From assembly GCF_001579845.1 (NCBI RefSeq), contig NZ_CP007440.1, positions 4,610,029 to 4,674,028 of the forward strand: 64,000 bases of DNA, given 5' to 3'. The notes beneath the pieces were generated by a model. That model did not search any database and was not told the DNA's origin. It saw nothing but the letters and a program-made list of their open reading frames with translations. The translations under genes and the position numbers were made by a program. Shown piece after piece: positions 45,209 to 54,642 of this stretch (positions are counted from its first letter, which is position 1; every line of letters begins with the position of its first letter). This DNA comes from Rhodoplanes sp. Z2-YC6860. GTDB lineage: Bacteria > Pseudomonadota > Alphaproteobacteria > Rhizobiales > Xanthobacteraceae.

Positions 45209-46420
45209 ATGATTTCGCGTCGCACCTTCGCCCTTTCCCTGCCTGCTCTCGCGCTCGCCACATCCGCGCAGGCGCAGATCGTCCACACCCGCGGTCTCGA
45301 CTTCGATCAGTTCGTCACCGAACTGTGGAAGGACGCCCAGGCCAAGGGCATCACCCGCATCACCTTCGCCAAAGCCTTCGCCGACGTCACTCCGGACGCC
45401 CGGGTGATCGCGACCACCAAGAAGCAGCCCGAATACAACAAGCCGGCCGGCGCCTACGTCACCTCGGCCGCATCGGTGACGAACCTGAAGGAAGGGCAGA
45501 AGAAGGAGACGCAGTGGCGTCAGACCTTGGACGCCATCGAGAAGCGCTTCAAGGTCGAGCGCTGGGTGATCCTCGCGATCTGGGGCATGGAAACGTCCTA
45601 CGGTGCCCTCAAGGACAAATGGGACGGCATCCGGTCGCTCGCGACGCTTGCCTTCGTGAAATACCGCGATCCTTATTTCCGCAACGAACTCCTGGTCGCA
45701 CTCCGCATCATCCAGGACGGCCATATCGCGCGCGAAAAATTCGCCACCTCCTGGGCCGGCGCCATGGGCCAGCCTCAGTTCATGCCGAGCAACTTCGTCG
45801 AATACGCCATCGATTTCGACGGTGACGGCAAGCGCGACATCTGGACCAGCGTGCCGGACGTTCTGGCGTCCATGGCGAACTATTTCTCCAGGGCCGCTGG
45901 CGGCTGGAAATGGGGCGTGCCTTGGGGCTTCGAGGTTTCGGTGCCCAAGGAATTCGACCTGATGAAAAGCCGGGCGACGTTCGAGGAATGGGCCACGCTC
46001 GGCGTCAGGCGCGCCGATGGCAAACCCTACCCGGCAAACGGTGACGGCATTTTGTTTTTTCCGGCAGGCCTGCCCGGTCCGGCCTTCATCGTCACGCCGA
46101 ACTTCGAAGTTATCAAGGACTACAACGACTCCGACGTCTATGCGCTCGCCATCGGCACGCTGTCCGACATGATGCAGGGCGGCAGCGGCACCACCAAAAC
46201 GCCCTGGCCGAAGGAGCCGACGCAACTGCCCCGCGACGACCGGATCGCGCTGCAGAAGCGCCTCGCCGAGCTCGGCTACGACCAGACCCGCTTCACCGCA
46301 CATATCGATTTCAAGATGCGCGACTTCGTGCGCGCCGAGCAGAAGAAGTACGGCCTCGTCACCGACGGCCAGCCGAATGCGGCGCTGCTCGACAAGATGG
46401 GCGTCAAGCGGCAGCCCTAG
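45209..46420 (+). CDS. Lytic murein transglycosylase (MltB type)
   Basis: A 403-residue secreted peptidoglycan lytic transglycosylase. A twin-Arg-like signal peptide (ISRRTFALSLPALALAT) is cleaved near AQAQ. The SLT_2/MltB catalytic domain carries the catalytic Glu in LAIWGMETSYG, plus TSWAGAMGQPQFMPSNFVEYAIDFDGDGKRDIW. A C-terminal peptidoglycan-binding_1 domain is visible in LQKRLAELGYDQTRFTAHIDFKMRDFVRAEQKKYGL. ATG 45209 begins the signal peptide; GTG 45203 is a weaker alternative. It starts nine bases after dprA. Confidence 0.92.
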   Translation: MISRRTFALSLPALALATSAQAQIVHTRGLDFDQFVTELWKDAQAKGITRITFAKAFADVTPDARVIATTKKQPEYNKPAGAYVTSAASVTNLKEGQKKETQWRQTLDAIEKRFKVERWVILAIWGMETSYGALKDKWDGIRSLATLAFVKYRDPYFRNELLVALRIIQDGHIAREKFATSWAGAMGQPQFMPSNFVEYAIDFDGDGKRDIWTSVPDVLASMANYFSRAAGGWKWGVPWGFEVSVPKEFDLMKSRATFEEWATLGVRRADGKPYPANGDGILFFPAGLPGPAFIVTPNFEVIKDYNDSDVYALAIGTLSDMMQGGSGTTKTPWPKEPTQLPRDDRIALQKRLAELGYDQTRFTAHIDFKMRDFVRAEQKKYGLVTDGQPNAALLDKMGVKRQP

Positions 46421-46799
46421 AAGCAGCGGCGTTCGTGGCGGGATGAATTTTCCTTTGCCATGTGCTGGCTCTGCTAGCACGCACCTCATGCTCGAACTCA
46501 CGACTGCAGCAGTCTTCTTCTTATTTTTTCGGTTCGATTGACTTCGTTGCAGCGCAGTGACGAACTGCTGCAACGCAATGAAGACGTGACGTGCCGCTTT
46601 TGAAGCAGTCATCAAAAACAGACTGCGCTTGAGCGTCAAAGATCCGAGTCAGGAAATGATCGTTCTGCCTTTGATGTCTGCCACCGACGCAGTTTGCGCG
46701 AGCCTCCTCTGTTGAGGCGTGTCATCGCGCGCTGACGCGCGCAATCCAATCTCGTTCAACTCGAAAGCAACACCGAACCGCTTCGGTGAAAGGAAAGCC
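46421..46799. other. Intergenic region upstream of a Bug receptor, with hairpins
   Basis: About 380 bases with no supported gene. It holds a strong interrupted hairpin (CGTTGCAG at 46545-46552 with CTGCAACG at 46568-46575, plus an inner CAGT/ACTG pair) and a short palindromic repeat-like unit GTCATCGCGCGCTGACGCGC (46721-46740) just before the receptor gene. Confidence 0.55.
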
Positions 46800-47783
46800 A
46801 TGTCTCGAATTCGCCTGTCGATTGCCGCGCTGTTGGCCGCAGCCGCGGCATCACTCTCGAATATTCCTGTGTCGGCTCAAGGCACTTACCCCGACAAGCC
46901 GGTCCATCTGCTGGTCGGCCGTCCGCCGGGCGGCGTTGCCGACATCGCGGCGCGGGTCATCGGCCAGCATCTCTCCAGACGCTGGAAGGAACAGGTCGTC
47001 GTCGAGAACCGGCCTGGCGGCGGCGGTGTCATCGCCGTGCGGGCAACGTTACAGGCAGCCGCCGACGGCGCGTCTGTGCTCGTGGCCGCCGACTCCGATT
47101 TCACCATCAACCGTTTCGTCTTGAAGAGCTGGCAGCCGTCCTACGACACCGACATCGTTCCGATTGCCCGCCTGACGTTCAATCCTGTCGTGCTGGTCGC
47201 GCCGACCAAGGCGCCGTACAGCACGGTGCAGCAGCTCATCCAGGCGGCGAAGGCCGACCCGGGCGGCATCACCTTCGCAACGGCAGGCACCGGCTCGTCG
47301 CCGCACCTCGTCGGAGAATATTTCGGCTCGAAGGCCGGGATCGATATCCGGCATATCCCTTATAGCGGCGGTCCGGCCGCCGCTGCGGCCGCGGCCGGGG
47401 GCCATGTCGGCCTCGCGGTGATTGCCGTGTCGTCCGCAGCGCCGTTGGTGCAATCGGGCAACGTCAAGGTGATCGGACTGTCCACGAAATCGCGTCTGCC
47501 GTTCCTTCCGGACTGGCCGACGATTGCCGAAGGCGGCGTCCCCGACTTCGAAGCCAACATTTGGACCGGGCTGTTCATCAAGGCGGGAACCTCGGCCGCG
47601 GTGATCGAAAAGCTGCGGAACGATGTATGGGAGATTCTGGCTGATCCGGTCGCGGTTAAAGAACTGCAGGATGTCGGCGCAGTGCCGGCGCCGTTGTTTG
47701 CCAAGGAGTTCGAGACGGAGATCGCCCGCGACTCGGAGCGTAACGAAGCTTTGGTACGCCGGTTGAAAATCCTCACGGACTGA
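46800..47783 (+). CDS. Bug-type TTT periplasmic solute receptor
   Basis: A 327-residue Bug receptor. The signal peptide (MSRIRLSIAALLAAAAASLS) is cleaved near VSAQG. The mature protein has YPDKPVHLLVGRPPGGVADIAAR, ENRPGGGGVIAV, ADG, HIPYSGGPAAAAAAAGGHVGLAV and a C-terminal helical domain. Two features differ from the other copies: the typical PDGYT is AADGAS, and the HVPYRG element is HIPYSGG, so ligand preference may differ. AAGGAAAG precedes ATG 46800. It is not linked to permease genes. Confidence 0.87.
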   Translation: MSRIRLSIAALLAAAAASLSNIPVSAQGTYPDKPVHLLVGRPPGGVADIAARVIGQHLSRRWKEQVVVENRPGGGGVIAVRATLQAAADGASVLVAADSDFTINRFVLKSWQPSYDTDIVPIARLTFNPVVLVAPTKAPYSTVQQLIQAAKADPGGITFATAGTGSSPHLVGEYFGSKAGIDIRHIPYSGGPAAAAAAAGGHVGLAVIAVSSAAPLVQSGNVKVIGLSTKSRLPFLPDWPTIAEGGVPDFEANIWTGLFIKAGTSAAVIEKLRNDVWEILADPVAVKELQDVGAVPAPLFAKEFETEIARDSERNEALVRRLKILTD

Positions 47784-47838
47784 GCCGCTGCGCTGCCGTT
47801 TGCACCATGGATCCCCCCGAACACGCGAGCACAACTCC

Positions 47839-48017
47839 ATGATGTTTGGTTCTCTGCCGGGAATCATCGCGGCCGTCGTCGCGCCTGCCGCTTCGGCCGA
47901 GCCGAATTGGTCACCTACCGGAGCCCGACCGAGTTCTACAGCGCAGAGCATCCAGGCCGCTGGACGGTCAAGAGAGACGAAAACGTCCCAGCGACCCGGC
48001 GGTTAATCCCTGATTAG
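47839..48017 (+). pseudogene. Short gene remnant with signal peptide and frameshift
   Basis: ATG 47839 opens MMFGSLPGIIAAVVAPAASA, a plausible signal peptide. In this frame the sequence then loses protein character, but in the frame shifted by one base it reads LVTYRSPTEFYSAEHPGRWT then VKRDENVPATRRLIPD and stops at TAG 48015. The combined reading looks like the start of a secreted protein that is truncated and frameshifted. No ribosome-binding site is clear. Evidence is weak; it could be chance. Confidence 0.25.
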
Positions 48018-48101
48018 GCGTGCCCATGACAATGACGAGCAGTTTGCGTTGGATCGGCCATAATTGAGATTGCGCTGCCTCGTCTGAACTGGCCGGCCAG
48101 A

Positions 48102-48809
48102 ATGCCTTCCTCGCTGCGTTCCAATCACTTTATCCTGCAAGCATTCGACTGCGACTTGTGGTGCCCCATTGCGCAGACGCTGTTTCACGTCGCTGACATC
48201 GAGGCCCTTCGCGCGATCCTTGCGGGAGACGTGGACCACGATCCGGAGCTGCACCATCTCTACTATCCCGACGATGACCAGCTCGCAAAATTGGTCGCGC
48301 ACCTCGGCGTCAAATTCGATCGTTCCGAGTTCAAGTCCACCGATCTCACCGTCGAACTTTTCCGATGGGAGCCCCTCAACGAAGCGCCATACCTGATCCA
48401 CACGCGGTATGAGTTGCCGCTTCTCTTGGATGGCCGCAAAAAGCTCGCGCGCATGACGCACGCGTATCCACCCATGACGTTCGACGGCGAGCATCGATTC
48501 GATCAATGGGTGGACAAAGGCATGCTGCATCGGGAAGTCGTCATCGAGCCATTCGATGTTCCCGCCAAAGGGTATCTTGGCACGCGGACGGTCTTCTACA
48601 CGCCGAAGGGCGAGGAATGGCGCATTCCCGCGCATAAGCTGATCTGGCGGGCATCCGCCAAAGGGTGGAACGAGACGTTCGAGCGGCTCGAGGGCATGCT
48701 GTTCGGCTATGAAGACTGGCAGTGCGATTGGTGGATCGATCACCTCTCGCAACGTGGCCGGCGCTGGCGACAAAACGCGCCGGTCGAATCCGAAACGCCG
48801 GCCGGTTGA
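48102..48809 (+). CDS. Hypothetical protein of unknown family
   Basis: A 235-residue soluble protein without a signal peptide that I do not recognise. Its N-terminal third ([17 protein letters not shown] then [26 protein letters not shown]) is acidic and His-rich. The middle has [24 protein letters not shown], and the C-terminus is unusually rich in Trp ([20 protein letters not shown] then QCDWWIDHL). Codon use matches its neighbours. The start ATG 48102 has no strong Shine-Dalgarno. The downstream radical SAM gene starts 32 bases after its stop. Confidence 0.7.
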   Translation: MPSSLRSNHFILQAFDCDLWCPIAQTLFHVADIEALRAILAGDVDHDPELHHLYYPDDDQLAKLVAHLGVKFDRSEFKSTDLTVELFRWEPLNEAPYLIHTRYELPLLLDGRKKLARMTHAYPPMTFDGEHRFDQWVDKGMLHREVVIEPFDVPAKGYLGTRTVFYTPKGEEWRIPAHKLIWRASAKGWNETFERLEGMLFGYEDWQCDWWIDHLSQRGRRWRQNAPVESETPAG

Positions 48810-48841
48810 ATTTGCAGGCCTGGAGTCTTATCCCTGGCGCC

Positions 48842-50872
48842 ATGACCATTCTCGCTATGGCCGAAAAGCCCCTGATGTCCTGGTCCCAGAACCGGGCGCA
48901 GGCCGCCAAAGCGGCGCCATTCCTGCCGATGAGCCGCGCCGAGATGACGGAACTCGGCTGGGATGCCTGCGACATCGTCTTGGTGACGGGCGACGCTTAC
49001 GTCGACCATCCGAGCTTCGGCATGGCGATCATCGGCAGGCTGCTCGAGGCCCAGGGGTTCCGGGTCGGCATCATCGCGCAACCCGACTGGCAGTCGGCCG
49101 AGCCGTTCAAGGCGCTCGGCAAGCCGCGAGTGTTCTTCGGCGTCACCGGCGGCAACATGGACTCGATGGTCAACCGCTACACGGCGGACCGCAGGCTGCG
49201 CCACGACGACGCCTACACGCCCGGCGGTGAAGGCGGCCGGCGGCCTGACCGCTGCACCATCGTCTATGCCCAGCGCTGCCGTGAGGCGTTCAAGGATGTC
49301 CCGATCGTGCTCGGCGGCATCGAAGCCTCGCTGCGCCGGATCGCACATTACGACTATTGGTCCGAGAAGGTGCGCCGCTCGGCTCTCGCGGATGCCAAGG
49401 CCGATCTGCTGCTCTACGGCAATGCCGAGCGCGCCGTGGTCGAGGTGGCGCATCGGCTCGCCGCAGGCGAAGCGCCGCGCGACCTCGATTCCATCCGCGG
49501 CGTCGCGCTGTTCCGCAGCGTGCCCGATCACTACACGGAACTGCACGCCGACGATCTCGACTCCGCCGATGAGGGCGCGGGCCGCCACGGCGGCGACAAC
49601 ACCGTGATCCGACTGCCGTCATGCGAACAGGCCGAGCACGACAAAGAGGCCTACGCCCGCGCCTCGCGTGTGCTGCATCGGGAAAGCAACCCCGGCAATG
49701 CACGGGCACTCGTCCAGCGCCACGGCGATCGCGACCTGTGGCTGAACCCGCCGCCGATCCCGCTGACGTCGGAGGAGATGGACGCGGTCTACGACCTCCC
49801 CTACGCCCGCGCACCCCACCCGTCCTACGGCGACGCCAAGATCCCGGCCTGGGACATGATCAAGTTCTCGGTGACGATCATGCGCGGCTGCTTCGGCGGC
49901 TGCACGTTCTGCTCGATCACCGAGCACGAGGGTCGCATCATCCAGAACCGCTCGGAAGGTTCGATCCTGCGTGAGATCGAGCGCATCCGCGACAAGACGC
50001 CGGGATTCACCGGCGTCATCTCCGACATCGGCGGCCCGACCGCCAACATGTACCGGATGGCGTGCAAGGATCCAAAGGTCGAGGCGCTGTGCCGGCGGCC
50101 GTCCTGCGTGTTCCCCGACATCTGCCCGAACCTGAACACCTCGCACGACGATCTCATCAGGCTCTATCGCAAGGTCCGCGAGGTGCAAGGCGTCAAGAAG
50201 GTGATGGTCTCGTCCGGCGTGCGCTACGACCTCGCGGTGAAGAGCCCCGAATACGTCAAGGAGCTCGTCACGCACCATGTCGGCGGCTATCTGAAAATCG
50301 CGCCCGAGCACACCGAGCGCGGCCCGCTCGACAAGATGATGAAGCCGGGGATCGGCACCTACGACCGCTTCAAGGAAATGTTCGACGACGCCGTGCGGAA
50401 GGCCGGCAAGAAATACTTCCTGATCCCGTATTTCATCGCGGCGCATCCGGGCACGACCGACGAGGACATGATGAACCTCGCGGTCTGGCTGAAGAAGAAC
50501 CGCTACCGCGCCGACCAGGTTCAGACCTTCCTGCCCTCGCCGATGGCGACCGCAACGGCCATGTATCACACCGGCGTCAACCCGCTGCGCGGTGTGCGAC
50601 GCGGAGCCAGCGACAAGGTCGAGGCGATCCGGGGGCTGCGACAACGCCGGCTGCACAAGGCGTTCCTGCGCTATCACGACCCCGACAACTGGCCGCTGCT
50701 GCGCGACGCGCTGAAACAGATGGGCCGCGCCGACCTGATCGGCTCACGCCCCGACCAGCTCGTACCGGCCCATCAGCCTCCTGGCACCGGCAAGGCGTCT
50801 GCGACGCGACGCCCGATGGGCGGCGCCAAGGCGCAGCGCTTCACCACGAAGGGCGTGCCGCTCCGAAAGTGA
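48842..50872 (+). CDS. YgiQ-family radical SAM protein
   Basis: A 676-residue radical SAM protein of the YgiQ family. An N-terminal domain ([20 protein letters not shown], then [17 protein letters not shown] and [20 protein letters not shown]) precedes the radical SAM core with the iron-sulfur motif [12 protein letters not shown] (CxxxCxxC, around residue 348), followed by [11 protein letters not shown] and [11 protein letters not shown]. The C-terminal DUF3362-like tail ends with [19 protein letters not shown]. The family's reaction is not established. ATG 48842 is taken as the start; ATG 48857 is also plausible. A longer frame upstream overlaps the previous gene. Confidence 0.92.
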   Translation: MTILAMAEKPLMSWSQNRAQAAKAAPFLPMSRAEMTELGWDACDIVLVTGDAYVDHPSFGMAIIGRLLEAQGFRVGIIAQPDWQSAEPFKALGKPRVFFGVTGGNMDSMVNRYTADRRLRHDDAYTPGGEGGRRPDRCTIVYAQRCREAFKDVPIVLGGIEASLRRIAHYDYWSEKVRRSALADAKADLLLYGNAERAVVEVAHRLAAGEAPRDLDSIRGVALFRSVPDHYTELHADDLDSADEGAGRHGGDNTVIRLPSCEQAEHDKEAYARASRVLHRESNPGNARALVQRHGDRDLWLNPPPIPLTSEEMDAVYDLPYARAPHPSYGDAKIPAWDMIKFSVTIMRGCFGGCTFCSITEHEGRIIQNRSEGSILREIERIRDKTPGFTGVISDIGGPTANMYRMACKDPKVEALCRRPSCVFPDICPNLNTSHDDLIRLYRKVREVQGVKKVMVSSGVRYDLAVKSPEYVKELVTHHVGGYLKIAPEHTERGPLDKMMKPGIGTYDRFKEMFDDAVRKAGKKYFLIPYFIAAHPGTTDEDMMNLAVWLKKNRYRADQVQTFLPSPMATATAMYHTGVNPLRGVRRGASDKVEAIRGLRQRRLHKAFLRYHDPDNWPLLRDALKQMGRADLIGSRPDQLVPAHQPPGTGKASATRRPMGGAKAQRFTTKGVPLRK

Positions 50873-51003
50873 ACCCGCGCGCTGCCCTTTGACGTAAGCT
50901 GGGGCCAACGGCGGTCTACACAGACCGCTTTCGCTTCACTATCTTCATGATGTTTCTCGGCAATCAAGCCGCCGGTCTTTGCTGGACCCTGAAAGGAAAC
51001 GAT

Positions 51004-51528
51004 ATGGCCACATCAACAGAACGCGCCATTCTCGCAGGCGGCTGCTTTTGGGGCATGCAGGATTTGATCCGCAAGATGCCCGGCGTGATTTCAACGCGCG
51101 TGGGTTACAGCGGTGGCGACGTTCCGAATGCGACTTATCGCAATCATGGCACGCATGCCGAGGCCATCGAGATCGTCTTTGATCCCGCGATCATGACCTA
51201 CCGCGCGCTGCTCGAATTCTTCTTTCAGATTCACGACCCGACCACGCTCAACCGTCAGGGCAATGACCGGGGCACGAGCTATCGCTCCGGCATCTATTAT
51301 CTGACGCCCGAACAGAGACGAATTGCCGAAGACACCATCGCCGATGTCGAGGCATCGAAGCTCTGGCCGGGCAAAGTCGTCACGGAAGTGGCGCCGGCTG
51401 GCCCGTTCTGGGAAGCGGAGCCGGAGCATCAGGATTATCTGGAGAGATATCCCGACGGCTACACGTGCCATTTCGTGCGGCCCAACTGGAAGCTGCCGCG
51501 CCGGGCGGAAGCAGCAAAGGCGAGCTGA
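51004..51528 (+). CDS. msrA: Peptide-methionine (S)-S-oxide reductase MsrA
   Basis: A 174-residue enzyme that repairs S-methionine sulfoxide in proteins. The catalytic motif GGCFWGMQD is at about residues 11-19, with [21 protein letters not shown] and the C-terminal [19 protein letters not shown] (the conserved Glu-Pro-His-Gln-x-Tyr). A resolving Cys in the tail is not obvious beyond YTCHF. AAAGGA precedes ATG 51004. It fits the oxidative-stress repair theme of the window but is not linked to the other genes by operon structure. Confidence 0.95.
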   Translation: MATSTERAILAGGCFWGMQDLIRKMPGVISTRVGYSGGDVPNATYRNHGTHAEAIEIVFDPAIMTYRALLEFFFQIHDPTTLNRQGNDRGTSYRSGIYYLTPEQRRIAEDTIADVEASKLWPGKVVTEVAPAGPFWEAEPEHQDYLERYPDGYTCHFVRPNWKLPRRAEAAKAS

Positions 51529-51589
51529 GCCAAACCTTGCGAGGCCAAGCCTTGCCGCTGTCGAGGAGCGCAGCGTAACAATCCTCCGG

Positions 51590-52579
51590 TCAGTCAGCCC
51601 GGGCGCCTGAAAACTTGACGACCTTGCCCCACTTTTCCGTTTCTTCGGCAATCAGCTTGCCGAATTCGTCGGACGAGCCGGCAATCAGCACACAACCGAG
51701 ATCATCGAACCTCGCCTTCATTCTGGGTTCCGCGAGCACCGCGTTGATCTCGCGGTTGAGCTGGTCGACGATCGGTTTTGGCGTCTGGCGCGGCGCGCCG
51801 AGACCGTACCACGCGGTGGCCTCGTAGCCTTTGACGAACTCGCCGATTGTTGGCAGGTCAGGAAGTGCGTCCAGCCGGCTCGCCGTGGTCACGGCAAGGC
51901 CGCGCACGCGCCCGGCACGGACGTGCTCGATGCACGAGGGCGTGGTCGAGAAATAGAACTGAACCTGGCCGGCGAGCAGATCGGTCAGGGCCGGCGCTGC
52001 GCCGCGATAAGGCACGTGCTGGAAATCCACGTCAGCCATCATCTTGAACAGTTCGCCCGCCAGATGCGGCGTTGCGCCGACACCCGACGACGCCATGTTG
52101 ACCTTCTTCGGATTGGCGCGGATGTAGGCGATGAATTCGGGAAGCGTCGTCGCCGGAATCGAGAGATGCACGATCAGCACCATGGGCACGCTCGCGATGG
52201 CGCCCACCGGCGCGATGTCGCGCACGAAATCGAAATTCAATTTCGAATACAGAGCCGTGTTGATCGTGTTTGGCGCGCCGACGAAGAGCAGCGTGTATCC
52301 ATCCGGCGCCGAGCGCACGACGTATTCGGTCGCGAGGTTCGTGCCAGCGCCAGGACGGGACTCGATGACAAAAGGCTGCCCGAGCCGCTCCGAAAGCGGC
52401 TGAGTCACAAGGCGGGATATGACATCCGTGGTGCCGCCAGCGGTGTATCCAAGCACCCAGCGCACCGGACGCGATGGATAGTCCTGCTGCGCCGATAAGT
52501 CTCGCGGCATCGCTGCCAGAGCCGCACCAGCGGCCACCTGGCGGAAAAACTGTCGTCGCGAATGGCTCATCCCGCTCAT
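51590..52579 (-). CDS. Bug-type TTT periplasmic solute receptor
   Basis: A 329-residue Bug receptor. The signal peptide has a twin-Arg-like HSRRQFFRQVAAGAALAA start, then DLSAQQDYPSRPVRWVLGY begins the mature domain. GGTTDVISR, ESRPGAGTNLATEYVVRS, APDGYT and HVPYRGAAPALTDLLAGQVQF are as expected. ATG 52579 overlaps the TGA of the upstream oxidoreductase gene (ATGA) and has AAGG upstream, so the two are translationally coupled. No permease genes are near. Confidence 0.88.
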   Translation of the reverse strand: MSGMSHSRRQFFRQVAAGAALAAMPRDLSAQQDYPSRPVRWVLGYTAGGTTDVISRLVTQPLSERLGQPFVIESRPGAGTNLATEYVVRSAPDGYTLLFVGAPNTINTALYSKLNFDFVRDIAPVGAIASVPMVLIVHLSIPATTLPEFIAYIRANPKKVNMASSGVGATPHLAGELFKMMADVDFQHVPYRGAAPALTDLLAGQVQFYFSTTPSCIEHVRAGRVRGLAVTTASRLDALPDLPTIGEFVKGYEATAWYGLGAPRQTPKPIVDQLNREINAVLAEPRMKARFDDLGCVLIAGSSDEFGKLIAEETEKWGKVVKFSGARAD

Positions 52580-53496
52580 CGCACCTTGAACACCAGCTTG
52601 CCTTTGACGTGACGCGCCTCGCTCGCCCGCGTGGCTTCGACGGCTTCGGACAATCGATAGAGCGTGATCTCGGGCCGCCGTATGACCCCTGCCTGATAGA
52701 GCGCGGCAACGCGATCGAGATGTCGCCGGTCGCGGCCAGCGTAAGGCCGCAACGCCGTCACGTCGCTGCGCGTGGGCGTCGGCGCCGTCTTGCCGGACGC
52801 GATGAAAGCGGCGCGGCCGCCTGGCTTCAGGACCGAGAAGGAGCGCGTCGCCACGTCACCTCCCACGGTCTCGAGCACCGCATCGACATTGCTGACGGCT
52901 TTGGTGAAGTCGGTGGTGTTGTAGTCGATCACCTGATCGGCTCCGATGTCGCGCAGATAAGCTGCGTTCGCGGCGCTGGCCGTGGTGATGACGCGCGCGC
53001 CGAGATGCTTGGCGAGCTGGATGGCGAAACTGGCCATCCCGCCGGCGCCGCCCTGGATCAGGATCGTCTCGCCAGACTTCAGCTTCAGCGAGTCCTCCAC
53101 CGAAACGAGCGCGGTGAGGCCGGTCAGCGCCAGAGCCGCGGCGTCGACATGCGACACGCCGTCTGGCTTCTTCGCCACGAGGGATGCCGCAATGAAAACC
53201 TTTTCGGCATAAGCCCCTTCCCGGCCCAGTTCCAGAACGCCAAACACTTCATCGCCGATGCGCAAATCCGTAACGCCAGTGCCCACCGCGCTCACCACGC
53301 CGGAGAAATCGCGTCCCAACACCAGCGGAAATTTCTGCGGACCGTGACGGCCGACACGGACCTTCCAATCCGCGCCGTTGACGCTTGCCGCAAATGCGTC
53401 GACGACAATCTGACCTGCCCCGGCCGACGGGTCGGGAAGATCGCCGTATTTCACGACCTCCGGCCCGCCGAATTGTTCGATGTAGGCAGCCTTCAT
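52576..53496 (-). CDS. Zinc-independent quinone oxidoreductase / MDR-family alcohol dehydrogenase
   Basis: A 306-residue medium-chain dehydrogenase/reductase of the quinone oxidoreductase (QOR/CAA43) type. The GroES-like domain runs MKAAYIEQFGGPEVVKYGDL to GRDFSGVVSAVG, and the NADPH-binding motif is ILIQGGAGGMASFAIQLAKHLGA. The structural-zinc and catalytic-zinc cysteines of alcohol dehydrogenases are absent. ATG 53496 is the family-typical start. It is coupled to the downstream Bug receptor gene (ATGA overlap), which suggests a shared substrate pathway; the substrate is unknown. Confidence 0.88.
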   Translation of the reverse strand: MKAAYIEQFGGPEVVKYGDLPDPSAGAGQIVVDAFAASVNGADWKVRVGRHGPQKFPLVLGRDFSGVVSAVGTGVTDLRIGDEVFGVLELGREGAYAEKVFIAASLVAKKPDGVSHVDAAALALTGLTALVSVEDSLKLKSGETILIQGGAGGMASFAIQLAKHLGARVITTASAANAAYLRDIGADQVIDYNTTDFTKAVSNVDAVLETVGGDVATRSFSVLKPGGRAAFIASGKTAPTPTRSDVTALRPYAGRDRRHLDRVAALYQAGVIRRPEITLYRLSEAVEATRASEARHVKGKLVFKVR

Positions 53497-53744
53497 GGCG
53501 AGTTGGTCCTCATGCCAAGACAACAGACAAGACAACAGAGTTGGGACGACAGCGTCGATAGAATTCGCGAAGGCAGCCGGATGTTACCCGACATTTCTCG
53601 GATTGCCAGAAACCGCATGAATGGGGCGGCGGCTGACCCGCGTTTCCGCCAAATCTGCTCTGTCAAATCCGACTTGTGCGGATTTTGGCATCTCATCTAG
53701 CATTGCGTCACCGTGCAGTTGCCCGGCCCCAGGCGGAGGCTCTC

Positions 53745-54596
53745 ATGTCCGATCAGGCGTTCAAGGTTCAGAAGCTGTCCCAGCATATCGGCGCCGAAGT
53801 TCAGGGAATCGACCTGAGCCGTGAGATGGGCGGCGACGTCGCGCACGCGCTGCACGCCGCGTGGCTCGATCACGCGGTGCTTCTGTTCCGGGACCAGAAG
53901 CTATCCCAGGAAGACTTCCTGCGCGTCACCTCTTATTTCGGGACGCTCGCCAAGCTGACGCGGCCGGCCAAGTTCTTTCCGAAGGGATATTCGAGGCTGC
54001 TGCCCAACATCATGATGATTTCGAATATCAGGGAAAACGGCGAGACGATCGGCGCTCTGCCCGATGGGGAAATGCATTTCCATCACGACCAGATCCATTC
54101 GGAGATTCCGCACAACGGCACGCTGCTCTACTCCCTCGAAATTCCGACACACGGCGGAGACACCCTCTTCGCCAGCGGCTATGCGGCTTACGACGCGCTG
54201 GATCCGGAAACCAAAAAGGCCATCGACGGCAAGCGGGCGCACAATTTCTACAATTACGGCTCGACGCTGCGCGGCAAGGGCGGCGTCGAAGCGCACAGCG
54301 AAGCGGTCCACCCTGTCGTGCGAACCCACGAGGACACCGGCCGGAAGGCGCTGTACGTGAACCGCCTGATGACCCGCTCGATCGAAGGCATGCCTGAGCC
54401 ACAGAGCGAAAAGCTGCTCGACAAGCTCTTCGAGCATTCCGAACGGCCGGAATTCGTCTATCGTCACAAGTGGCGCGTCGGCGATCTGCTGATCTGGGAC
54501 AATCGTTGCTCCATGCACGCCAGGGACGATTTTCCGTCGGATCAAAGGCGCTTGATGCTGCGGACGACGGTGGAAGGCACCGTGCGGCCGTACTGA
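53745..54596 (+). CDS. TauD/TfdA-family Fe(II)/2-oxoglutarate dioxygenase
   Basis: A 283-residue non-heme iron dioxygenase. The facial triad is visible as HFHHDQIHSE (His-x-Asp, about residue 108) and the distal His in DNRCSMHARDD (about residue 262), with the 2-oxoglutarate-binding Arg in RRLMLRTTVEG. GAEVQGIDLSREMG opens the domain and PTHGGDTLFASG is typical. The substrate could be a sulfonate, an aryloxyacid or another small acid. GGAGG precedes ATG 53745. It is followed by a Bug receptor on the same strand after 46 bases, an uptake-plus-oxidation arrangement. Confidence 0.9.
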   Translation: MSDQAFKVQKLSQHIGAEVQGIDLSREMGGDVAHALHAAWLDHAVLLFRDQKLSQEDFLRVTSYFGTLAKLTRPAKFFPKGYSRLLPNIMMISNIRENGETIGALPDGEMHFHHDQIHSEIPHNGTLLYSLEIPTHGGDTLFASGYAAYDALDPETKKAIDGKRAHNFYNYGSTLRGKGGVEAHSEAVHPVVRTHEDTGRKALYVNRLMTRSIEGMPEPQSEKLLDKLFEHSERPEFVYRHKWRVGDLLIWDNRCSMHARDDFPSDQRRLMLRTTVEGTVRPY

Positions 54597-54642
54597 AATT
54601 CGCGCGGCCAACGCACAGATCAAGATTGAAAGAGGTGACACC

